DNA of 64,000 nucleotides from JBJXGE01 sp046154185 (lineage in GTDB: Bacteria; Planctomycetota; UBA8108; UBA1146; JAJFFE01), in the NCBI GenBank assembly GCA_046154185.1, contig JBJXGE010000049.1:29789-93788 (forward strand). The letters are read 5' to 3'. Below are positions 16,640-25,100 of this stretch, in pieces. Both the position numbers and the translations under genes were made by a program. The first letter of the stretch is position 1, and every line of letters starts with the position of its first letter. Under the pieces are notes generated by a model. It was not told the DNA's origin. It made no database searches and worked only from the letters and a program-made list of their open reading frames with translations.

Positions 16640-17353
16640 CTAGGCGACGCCCAAGTATGCCTTCCGTACTTCGTCGCTCGCGGCGAGGCGGGCGGCGCTG
16701 TCAGACATCACGATCTCGCCGACTTCGAGGACGTAGCCGTGGTGGGCGGTTTGTAGCGCCATGTGCGCGTTTTGCTCGACGAGCAAGATCGTAGTGCCGG
16801 TCGCATTGATCTCGCGGATGATTTTGAAGATGGTCTGCACGACCTGCGGCGCAAGCCCGAGCGATGGCTCGTCAAGCAACAACAGCCGCGGGCGCGCGAG
16901 CAGCGCCCGCGCGATCGCCAGCATCTGTTGCTCACCGCCGGAGAGTGTGCCGGCGTTCTGTTGGAGCCGCTCGCGCAGGCGCGGGAAGAGTTCGAGCGCG
17001 CGTTCGCGATCCGCGGCGATCGCGTGCGTGTCGTTGCGCGCGAAGGCGCCGAGGCTCAGGTTTTCGTCGACCGACATATTCGCGAAGATGCCGCGGCCCT
17101 CAGGCGCTTGCGCGATTCCGAGTCGCACAATCAGGTGTGGCGCAAGCCCATGAATCGGTTTGCCATCGAAGGTGACAGCGCCGCGCGTCGGGCGCAAGAG
17201 GCCGCTGATCGTGCGCAGCGTCGTCGACTTGCCGGCGCCGTTACAGCCGATCAAGGTCGCAATCTGACCTTCTTCGACGGCGATGGTGATGCCGCGCAGC
17301 GCGGTGACCGCGCCGTAGTTGACATGCAAATCTCGCACTTCGAGGAGGGCCAA
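16640..17353 (-). CDS. livF: Branched-chain amino-acid ABC transporter ATPase LivF
   Basis: 237 residues from a TTG at 17353, one base after the livG stop, with GGAGAG inside the end of livG; the longer open frame upstream lies inside livG and is not used. Walker A is GCNGAGKST, signature LSGGEQQ, Walker B LLLLDEPSLGLAP, H-loop VEQNAHMA. The GLAP sequence after Walker B and the size are typical of LivF. It powers import of branched-chain or related amino acids together with LivG and the permeases. Confidence 0.93.
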   Translation of the reverse strand: MALLEVRDLHVNYGAVTALRGITIAVEEGQIATLIGCNGAGKSTTLRTISGLLRPTRGAVTFDGKPIHGLAPHLIVRLGIAQAPEGRGIFANMSVDENLSLGAFARNDTHAIAADRERALELFPRLRERLQQNAGTLSGGEQQMLAIARALLARPRLLLLDEPSLGLAPQVVQTIFKIIREINATGTTILLVEQNAHMALQTAHHGYVLEVGEIVMSDSAARLAASDEVRKAYLGVA

Positions 17354-17354
17354 G

Positions 17355-18149
17355 TTACTTCTCTCCGGTCGGTGGCGGCGGCACGGCTTCGCCCAAGTAG
17401 GCCTCGATGACCTTTGGGTTTTTCTGAATGTCGACGGGATTCCCTTCGGCGATGATGACGCCATGATCGAGCACGGTGATGCGCTCGCACAAGTTCATCA
17501 CGACGCCCATGTCGTGTTCGATCAGGAGAATCGTCAGCTTGAACTGATCGCGGATACGCAGGATCAATTCGCGTAGCGACTGCTTCTCTTGCGGATTCAT
17601 GCCGGCGGCCGGCTCGTCGAGTAGTAGCACAACGGGATCGGTCGCAATCGCGCGCGCGATCTCGAGCCGGCGCTGGTCGCCATAGGGGAGATGCCGCGCG
17701 AGTTCGTCACGTCGATCACCGAGCGCGAAAATCTCGAGCAACGCCTGCGCGCGCCCGGCGATTTCGCGTTCCTCGCGAAAGTGATTCGGCAAGCGCGCGA
17801 TCGCCGCCGCGAGGCCATGCGTGACACGCAGGTGACAGCCGATGCGAACGTTGTCGAATACTGAGAGATTCGGAAACAAGCGAATGTTCTGAAACGTGCG
17901 CGACAACCCGGCGCGCGCAATTTGCCAGGGCCGGAGCCCATTGAGCACGCGGTCGCGAAGACGAATCGTGCCCGACTGCGGTTGATAGACGCCGGTCAAC
18001 AAGTTGAAGACCGTCGTCTTGCCGGCGCCGTTCGGACCGATGAGACCGCATAAGGATCCGGGCACAAGCGCGAGTTGAAAACTCGAGACCGCCTTCAGGC
18101 CGCCGAACGCGAGCGAAACATCTCGTGCCTCGAGGACGCTCGTTGTCAC
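17355..18149 (-). CDS. livG: Branched-chain amino-acid ABC transporter ATPase LivG
   Basis: 264 residues. A GTG start overlaps the livM stop (GTGA). Walker A GPNGAGKTT, LivG-type LFPNLSVFDNVRIGCHL insert, degenerate signature LPYGDQRRLEIARA, Walker B LLLDEPAAGMNP and H-loop IEHDMGVVMNL are all present. The AAGMNP and EHDM phrases separate LivG from LivF. It is the second ATPase of the importer, at the cytoplasmic face. Confidence 0.93.
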   Translation of the reverse strand: MTTSVLEARDVSLAFGGLKAVSSFQLALVPGSLCGLIGPNGAGKTTVFNLLTGVYQPQSGTIRLRDRVLNGLRPWQIARAGLSRTFQNIRLFPNLSVFDNVRIGCHLRVTHGLAAAIARLPNHFREEREIAGRAQALLEIFALGDRRDELARHLPYGDQRRLEIARAIATDPVVLLLDEPAAGMNPQEKQSLRELILRIRDQFKLTILLIEHDMGVVMNLCERITVLDHGVIIAEGNPVDIQKNPKVIEAYLGEAVPPPPTGEK

Positions 18150-19240
18150 GCGCGCGCCTCCCCGGCCACGCGCCGTTTGCGGCCGCGACCGCGCCAGGCG
18201 CCGCGCTCCCAAATCTCGTGGATGCCGAATAATCCCTGTGGACGCAGAATCATCATCAGGATCAACGCGAGCGCGTAGAGCACCATGCGATAGTCCGCGA
18301 ACCCGCGCAGCGCCTCGGGCAAGATCGTCAAGATGATGGCCGCGAGCGCGGCGCCCGAGATCGATCCCATGCCGCCGAGCACGACCATGATGATGACGTC
18401 GAAACTCTTCTGAAAACCGAGTTCGCCGGGGTTCAGCGTGCTGCCGATTTCGTGCGCATACAAGCTGCCAGCAAGCCCGGCGAAGAAAGACGAGATTACG
18501 AAGGCGCGTATTTTGTATTTCGTTGTTTGGACGCCCATCGCTTCGGCCGCGATTTCGTCTTCGCGAATCGCGAGGAACGCGCGACCGTAGCTCGAGTATT
18601 TGAGCCGGAACGCGGCGAGCAACGTGATGCCGACGAAGAAGTAAACCCAAAAGAGCGATGTGTATGTCGGCACGCCCTGAGCACTCGTGAAGCCGAGCGC
18701 CCCGCCAAGTTTCGTGAGGAGCCTCGGCCAGGGGGTGTCGCGAATTTCATTCACGTCGGACAGCACGTCACCCGTCTGTGTGAGAAGCACGCGGACTATT
18801 TCGCCGAAGCCGAGCGTGACGATCGCCAAGTAATCGCCGCGCAAGCGGAGCGATGGCAGCGCGACGCAGTAACCGATTGCCGCGGCGGCGAGTCCGCCCA
18901 GGACGCTGGCTAATAAGAACAACGCGTCGCCGAGTCCACCCGAGTGCACGGCGGCGCTGCCCCAAAATCGGAACGACCCGTAATAAGTCACCGCGGCGGC
19001 GACATAACCACCGACCGCCATGAAACCGGCGTGTCCCATCGAAAACTGGCCGGTAAAACCGTTCACGAGTGTGAGTGACACCGCCAGGATGATGCTGCCG
19101 CCGATAAGACTCAGCATCCGCGCGTGCGACGGATGGACGACTTGCAGCACGACAAACTGCATGAGGAGCGCGATGACGACCGTGGCGACGAGAGGCGCTG
19201 CGCTGGCGATGATGTTGTGTGGTCTTGCGGACGTCGGCAT
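18146..19240 (-). CDS. livM: Branched-chain amino-acid ABC permease LivM
   Basis: 364 residues from the ATG at 19240; AAAGG in the end of livH supports this start, and the frame upstream lies in livH and is not a protein. About ten membrane helices are visible. The conserved region LRLRGDYLAIVTLGFGEI and the coupling loop REDEIAAEAMGV are typical of LivM. The C-terminal tail is rich in Arg. It forms the membrane channel with LivH. Confidence 0.92.
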   Translation of the reverse strand: MPTSARPHNIIASAAPLVATVVIALLMQFVVLQVVHPSHARMLSLIGGSIILAVSLTLVNGFTGQFSMGHAGFMAVGGYVAAAVTYYGSFRFWGSAAVHSGGLGDALFLLASVLGGLAAAAIGYCVALPSLRLRGDYLAIVTLGFGEIVRVLLTQTGDVLSDVNEIRDTPWPRLLTKLGGALGFTSAQGVPTYTSLFWVYFFVGITLLAAFRLKYSSYGRAFLAIREDEIAAEAMGVQTTKYKIRAFVISSFFAGLAGSLYAHEIGSTLNPGELGFQKSFDVIIMVVLGGMGSISGAALAAIILTILPEALRGFADYRMVLYALALILMMILRPQGLFGIHEIWERGAWRGRGRKRRVAGEARA

Positions 19241-19242
19241 AG

Positions 19243-20169
19243 CTAGACCTTTTCGACGGTGGCTTTCCCCAAGAGTCCGCTGGGTCTGAGGAGCAGCACC
19301 AGAATCAGCAGCGTAAACACGTAGACGTCGCGCAAACTCGAGGACACGTAGCGGGCACCGAACATCTCGATGAGCCCGATGAAGAATCCTCCCAACATAG
19401 CGCCACGCACGTTGCCGATGCCGCCGACGACGGCGGCCACAAACGCCTTGAGCCCGAGCAGCACCCAGCTCGCTTCGGCCGGTTGCTTGATGCCAGGATA
19501 CTTCATCGCGTACAGAAATCCGCCGGCGGCTGCCAACGCGGAACCGAGCACAAACGTGAAGGAGATCACGCGATCGACCGGAATGCCCATGAGCGACGCG
19601 ATGCGCGTGTCGAACGAACAGGCGCGCATCGCGCGACCGAGTTTCGTGCGAAACACGAGCCATTCGAGGCCGAGCATCAACGCGATGGAAGTGCCGAATC
19701 CGATGATGTCGACGAGCTGCACGCTGACGCCCGCAAACGAAGCGATCTCCGTCTCCGGCAAGAGCTGCGGCATCGACTGCGGCTGCGAGCCGAAGGCGAA
19801 CTTGAGTTGTCCCGTGTTCTGCAATAACAGGGAGACGCCGATCGCGGTGATCAAGACGTTGAGCCGCGGGGCGGCGCGCAATGGTCTATAGGCGAGGCGC
19901 TCGATCACGAAACCGACGCCACCGCAAAACACCATCGCGAACAACAGAATACCGAACCCCGTCAACAAACCGGGTTCGCTGGTGGCGTTCGTCAAGCCAA
20001 GACTCTTTGCGAGCACGAACGAAATCCAGGCGCCGAGCGTCACGATATCGCTGTGCGCGAAATTTATGAATTTCAATATGCCGTAGACCATCGTGTAGCC
20101 AAGCGCGATCAGCGCATAGAGACTACCGATGGCCAGGCCGTCTAGAAGGGTCTGTAAGAAGTCCGTCAC
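19243..20169 (-). CDS. livH: Branched-chain amino-acid ABC permease LivH
   Basis: 308 residues. The N-terminal DGLAIGSLYALIALGYTMVYG and KFINFAHSD phrases, and the coupling helix RACSFDTRIASLMGI, are LivH hallmarks. Eight to nine membrane helices. It lies two bases after livK and two bases before livM, in a tight operon. Confidence 0.93.
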   Translation of the reverse strand: MTDFLQTLLDGLAIGSLYALIALGYTMVYGILKFINFAHSDIVTLGAWISFVLAKSLGLTNATSEPGLLTGFGILLFAMVFCGGVGFVIERLAYRPLRAAPRLNVLITAIGVSLLLQNTGQLKFAFGSQPQSMPQLLPETEIASFAGVSVQLVDIIGFGTSIALMLGLEWLVFRTKLGRAMRACSFDTRIASLMGIPVDRVISFTFVLGSALAAAGGFLYAMKYPGIKQPAEASWVLLGLKAFVAAVVGGIGNVRGAMLGGFFIGLIEMFGARYVSSSLRDVYVFTLLILVLLLRPSGLLGKATVEKV

Positions 20170-20171
20170 TT

Positions 20172-21425
20172 TTACTTGGGCGGTTCGACGGTGGCCACCC
20201 AGGTCGGTTTGCCACGCTTCATCTGCACGACGACCGCAGCTTTCTGCGCATTGCGCTGCGCGTCGATGGAAATGCTTCCCGTGACGCCTTTGAAGTTTTT
20301 GGTTGCGGCGATGGCCGCGGCGAGATCCTTGCCGCCGAGCGATGGGGCGCGACCCATGGCATCGAACAACAACTTCGCGGCGTCGTAGCCGAGCGCCGCG
20401 AGGCCATCCGGAACGGCGTTGAACTTGGCTTGGTATTTTTTCACGAATTCGATGATCTCAGGCGTCGGTTGATCTGGCGCGTAGTGATTCGAGTAGTAAC
20501 AACCTTCGATGGCGTCCTTGCCGATCTCCGCGAGTTTGTCAGAGTCCCAGCCGTCGCCCCCGAGCAGCGGAACAGCGATGCGGAGCTTGCGGGCTTGCAG
20601 CGAAATATTGCCGACGTCGTTGTAATACCCAGGGATGAATATCCCCTCGGGCTCCGCGGAGCGGATTGTTGTGAGCTGCGCGCCGAAATCCGGATCACCG
20701 CCGGTGTAGGCTTGCTCGGTCACGATCGTTCCACCGAGCGACTTGAAGGCCTTCGCGAAATCGTCCTTGAGACCCTTCGAGTACGCTTGCTTCTGGTCGT
20801 AGAGGATCGCGATTTTTGAAAACTTGAGGTTCTCGCGTGCGAACTTCGCGACGACGAAGCCTTGAAACGAATCGATAAAACACACGCGGTGCACCATGTC
20901 GCCGATTTGAGTGACTTGAGCGTTTGTCGAGGATGGTGAAATCATCGGGGTACCGTACTGTTGGCAAACCCGACCGCCTGCCATCGAAAGGGAGGACGCG
21001 ACTTCACCGATGATTGCCACCACCTTGTCGCTCGTGATCAAGCGTGTCACGACGGTGCCGGCTTCTTGGGACTTGCCGGCGGTATCTTCGTTCATGAGTG
21101 CGAGCTGTTGTCCCCGCACACCACCGGCAGCGTTTTGCTCTTCAAGCGCGAGCGAGATCCCTTGAAAAGTCGATTGCCCAAAGCTCGCTTCCGACCCGGT
21201 CATCGAGTTGTAGGCGCCGATCAGAATTTTCCCGGCGCGATCGACAACGCCGGTCGCGGATGCCAGGGGCGCCGCCGCGGAATCCGCGGACGCCGGATTC
21301 GCAGCGCCGGTTGTCTTCGGCGGATCGGTAGGCCGCGCGCTGCCGTCCGACGAATCGCATCCGCCGCCCATCGCGAGCACCCCGAGCACGATCAAGAACC
21401 CCGCAATGCGCACATGACTTCTCAT
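20172..21425 (-). CDS. livK: Branched-chain amino-acid ABC substrate-binding lipoprotein LivK/LivJ
   Basis: 417 residues. The lipoprotein signal ends LAMGGGC (C23), followed by an Ala/Pro/Ser/Asp-rich linker. The mature part is a type I periplasmic binding protein: IGAYNSMTGSEASFGQS, GGVRGQQLALMNEDTAGK, IGEVASSLSMAGG, YDQKQAYSKGLKDDF, EGIFIPGYYNDVG and LGYDAAKLLFDAM. It captures amino acids, or possibly amides or urea, for LivHMGF. First gene of the operon, with AAAGGAG 7 bases before the ATG, embedded in a small palindrome. Confidence 0.92.
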   Translation of the reverse strand: MRSHVRIAGFLIVLGVLAMGGGCDSSDGSARPTDPPKTTGAANPASADSAAAPLASATGVVDRAGKILIGAYNSMTGSEASFGQSTFQGISLALEEQNAAGGVRGQQLALMNEDTAGKSQEAGTVVTRLITSDKVVAIIGEVASSLSMAGGRVCQQYGTPMISPSSTNAQVTQIGDMVHRVCFIDSFQGFVVAKFARENLKFSKIAILYDQKQAYSKGLKDDFAKAFKSLGGTIVTEQAYTGGDPDFGAQLTTIRSAEPEGIFIPGYYNDVGNISLQARKLRIAVPLLGGDGWDSDKLAEIGKDAIEGCYYSNHYAPDQPTPEIIEFVKKYQAKFNAVPDGLAALGYDAAKLLFDAMGRAPSLGGKDLAAAIAATKNFKGVTGSISIDAQRNAQKAAVVVQMKRGKPTWVATVEPPK

Positions 21426-21426
21426 G

Positions 21427-21439
21427 AAAGGACTCCTTT
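21427..21439 (-). promoter_or_regulatory. Ribosome-binding site of livK inside a palindrome
   Basis: Read on the minus strand, AAAGGA-G-TCCTTT is a perfect 6-base inverted repeat around one base, and it contains the AAAGGAG Shine-Dalgarno sequence of livK. Base-pairing within a transcript would be strained by the one-base loop, so it may act between two strands or be chance. It could lower or modulate initiation. Confidence 0.4.
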
Positions 21440-21450
21440 ATGTTTGCGCT

Positions 21451-21479
21451 TCAATAGCCCAAAGGTCGCGCGTTGTAAA
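21451..21479 (-). promoter_or_regulatory. Candidate promoter of the livKHMGF operon
   Basis: On the minus strand TTTACA (21479-21474, five of six to -35), a 17-base spacer, then TATTGA (21456-21451; first three -10 bases match). Transcription would start near 21444, about 20 bases before the ATG. The -10 is poor, so this is tentative. Confidence 0.3.
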
Positions 21480-21669
21480 GACGCAGGGGCGGAACGGGTA
21501 CGTTACTGCGCGGCGCGAGGTGACTAGCCGTCGCGCACCGCGGATGGATGAGCCAGACAGGGCCGCTTCCGAGCTGCCGGCGAACGATCGGGCGCTGCTC
21601 TATTACGGCGTTTGAGATGCGCGATGTGCACGACGCGGAGTTTTGACGACCACGCAATTTCGTGCGTCG

Positions 21670-22101
21670 CTATTCGCCGCCATACGGCAGGAGCGCCGCG
21701 CGCAGCGCGGCCGGAATTGGAATCGGCGTCAGTTCGTGGCCGGCGCCGCGGCGCATGCTCGCGATTTGTTGTTCGCCGCGCGCGATGAGTTGAGCGACGC
21801 CGCTCGCGTCGGTCTTCACGTATTCGAACTGGAGCGTGAGGCGACCGGGGGATTGTTCGCCAAGGCGCATGCGCACGACGATTTCATCGAAGGGGCGCAG
21901 CTCGGCGAAGTACTCGCAATTGCAGCGCACCGTCGCGAGCACGAGATCGCGTTCGAGTTCCGCGAGCAGCTCGGGCGCGTGTTCGCGCACGAACATCTCG
22001 CGGCAACGCCCTTGCCAACTCAGGTGGCTCGTGAAGTACACGTTGCCCGTGAAGTTGGTCTCAGCAAACGCGACGATGTGGCGGTATTCGTAGGAGCGCA
22101 T
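21670..22101 (-). CDS. Enediyne-type hotdog thioesterase (E10/CalE7-like)
   Basis: 143 residues, one hotdog domain. The N-terminal phrases YEYRHIVAFAETNFTGNVYF and WQGRCREMFVREHAP match the SgcE10/CalE7/DynE7 family: the Asn/Thr-Asn-Gly-Asn loop and the Arg in GRCREMF belong to its active-site channel, and the usual catalytic Glu/Asp of 4HB-CoA thioesterases is absent, as in that family. These enzymes release the polyene chain from the ACP of PksE. Its ATG overlaps the PKS stop by one base (TAATG), so it is translationally coupled. It is the last gene of the five-gene cassette. Confidence 0.9.
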   Translation of the reverse strand: MRSYEYRHIVAFAETNFTGNVYFTSHLSWQGRCREMFVREHAPELLAELERDLVLATVRCNCEYFAELRPFDEIVVRMRLGEQSPGRLTLQFEYVKTDASGVAQLIARGEQQIASMRRGAGHELTPIPIPAALRAALLPYGGE

Positions 22102-25100
22102 TATCCCTGCATCGCTGCTTCAACCAGGACCGCGAGCGCTTGCGGACGTTCTTCCCCGCGCAGCGTCGTGATCCACGTTGCAATCACGTAGCGTCCCGCG
22201 CGCAGCGTAACCCAGCGCGATGCGCTGCCGGGGACGCGCGTGAGCGGAGTGTCGTGGGGCGCGCCGACTTTCTTGAGACTTTCGAGCGCGCACCACAAAC
22301 GGGTCGCCGCGCAGCCGAGACTTTCGCCGAGCTCGTTGGCGAGCGCTGTTGCCATTTGCCAGTGCACCGATCCCAGCAGACTTTGCCATTCCGCTCGTTC
22401 GCGCTCCTCGACCGGCTCGAGATCGCAACCGACCGGGCTATCGTTCGTCACCGCGAGTGTCAACGTCCCGGCGTGTGCGGCCGCGACAAACTTGTTGGCG
22501 CCATCGGGCTTACCATCGGCGCGATACTCGAGCCGGCCCGCATGTCCCGCGCTCTTGAGTGCGTTTGCGCTGCGCGTGCCGCGCTCGATCGCGCCATTTC
22601 GTTCCAGCACGACTCGCAACCCCGGCGCCGCGGCGAAATCACCTGCGGTCCGCTCGACGTAGGGGCCGACGAGCGCCTCGAGCCACGCGCCGCGCCGTTC
22701 GCTTCCGCCCACGACTTGGAACGTGAGCTCTTCCCAACGCTCGATCACTCGGCCGTGCTCGTCACGCACGGTGACATCGTAGATGTAGCGGTCGTGCTCG
22801 CGCCGGAGCTCACGCGCCTCGATCCGGTGCAAGCCGCTCATGCCTTCGCCGTGAGCCGGAACAAACCGTTTCACCGCGACCGGGAGCAACGTCACATCGG
22901 GCACGCACGCTTGAATCGAGTGCAACACTGCGTCGCGCGCGCCGGGATCACCGAGCACCAGCGTTCGAGACAAGTAGCCGCCGAACCAACTCCGCGGCGG
23001 GACGGTTGGCGCAGCATCGATCTCGGCGATGCAGTGGCGTGCTGACAGCTCGCGATAGCTCTTGAGCCGTTGAAAACGACCGCTCTGAAAGAGTATGCCG
23101 CCGTAGAGATCGCGGTCCGGCTCGAGCCCGACGCGCGCGCCATTCACATCACGGGCGGCCGGCGATCCGGCAAACAAGATGTCGGGTCGCGAGTCGAGCG
23201 CGTTCGCGAACCGACAGTACGCGCGCATGTGGTCGACTTGATAGCGCGTTGCCGAACTCCGTAACACGACTTCGATCATCTGCGCGCCGCGGCGGAGCGC
23301 CGCGATGCGGATCCGCTGCACCCCTTCGCCTTCGAAGGTCACCGGCTGATCGAGCCGCACGGCTTCAAAAACGGGCGTGGATGCATCATCGCCTTGCAGC
23401 GCCATCGTCACTTGCGCCATGGCTTCGAGCCCAACGACGGCGGGCAACACCGCAACGCCATCGATGATGTGGTCGCGTAAATAAGGATCTGTGCCGGTCC
23501 CAAGCGCAGCGTCGACGACCAGCTCCACACCCGGCACGTAGACGCGCGGCTCCTCGAGGAATCGCCCGAGCGGCAATTCGCGTTCGGCCATGCGCACGGT
23601 GCCGGCTGCGCCGAGCCGCCCGGTGATCGCGACCGCGATCGGCGATGTCGATGCGGCGACGAGCGCGTTCAGCACCGCGCAGCCCGTCTCGGGCGTGATG
23701 GCGCTAATGCCAGCAGCAGCGAGCGACTCGATTCGGCCCAGCCGCTCGCCCATACCGACGCCCGACCACACCGACCACTCGAGGATGAGTGTGCGGCAAT
23801 GCGGCTGCTCGGCCGCAAACGCGATCGTCAGCGCCCGCAACCAGTCGTTGGCGAGCGCATAGTCGCCTTCGCCGCGCATGCCGGTGCGCGCGATGATCGA
23901 GCCGAAATTGATGAGCAGTCGCAGCCGCGCCGGCTCGAGCACGCTGAGTAGATTGCGCAAGCCGTCGATTTTCGGTGCCAGCGTGGCACGCACGTGACCG
24001 GGGTCGAGCTCGGCGAGGAGTCGCGGCACGTTTTGCCCGGCGCCGTGCAAGACTGCGGTGATCGGGCCGAGTTCGGAATTCGCGGCGCCGACCGCGACGC
24101 GTAAGTCGTCGAGGTCACAAACGTCGGCTGCGTAATAGCGCGCGCGGACTCCGGCGCTCTCGAAGCGCCGTAAGTTCTCACGCAACTCTGCATCCTCGGC
24201 GGGACGTGATCGACCTATGAGCGCGAGCGCCACCCCGCTCGAGCGCGCGAACGCGAGCGCGCACTCGGTCGCGATTCCCTTCCCGCCTCCAGTCACGAGC
24301 AAGACGTCGGATTTCGCGAGCACGAGCGATTGCACCGACTGGACAACATCGTCTGGAAAAATGTCGAGTGGTGACAACTGCGGCACGAAGCGCTGTCCGC
24401 GTGCATCGAAACGGACCTCGTGCCAGCCGCGCGCCGCGAGTGCTTCGCGCACGATCGCGTCGATGGATTTTGTGGCGGCATCGTCCAGCGCCGCCGATGC
24501 GAGTTGCGGAAGCCGAACGACACAAACGTCGAGACCCGAGCGCTCGAGATAAAGCGTGCGAAGGAGCGCACTGTAGCCGAGGCCGTGAGCGCCCGCTTCG
24601 ACGTAGACGACGCGCCGTGTGGCGCCATCCGATAACAGCGTCTTGACCGCCGCGAGTGCGATCCCGAGCTCGACCGGCCCGGCGCGCCAAGAGCCGAGCG
24701 CCGCAGGTTCCGCGGCGCAGCAGAAAAGCGCGCCACCGGTCGGCAGCACGGCACGCAAGCGTCCGGCGAGCGCGCCCGCGAGCGGAAACTCGCCGAGCGT
24801 CGCAACCTTCCATTCGCCACTCGGGCTCTCCGGCCGAGTCGTGTTTCGGTTCACCGCGCCGGCCAGGGGCGCGAGCACTTCGCGCATCTCGAAGCAACGC
24901 GCCCAAGCATCGACGCCCGGCGGAAACGCATCTCGTTCACGAGCGCTCGGCGGGCCCGCGCCGGCGCGCGCCTCTTCGAGCATCGCGGCGAGCACCGCCG
25001 CGAGTTCTGCTACCGTTGCGCGAGCATATTGAGTGGGAGCGAGCGGCACCTCGAGCCCGAGTCGCCGATGCGCTTCCGACGCGATCAATCCGATCGCGAT

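Noticed and set aside
17354..17464. N-terminal extension of LivF
   Set aside because: It is the end of livG in another frame; the TTG at 17353, preceded by GGAGAG, gives the normal LivF N-terminus.
19241..19663. 141-residue N-terminal extension of LivM
   Set aside because: It lies entirely in livH and is Arg/His-rich; the ATG at 19240 has AAAGG upstream and starts a normal LivM.
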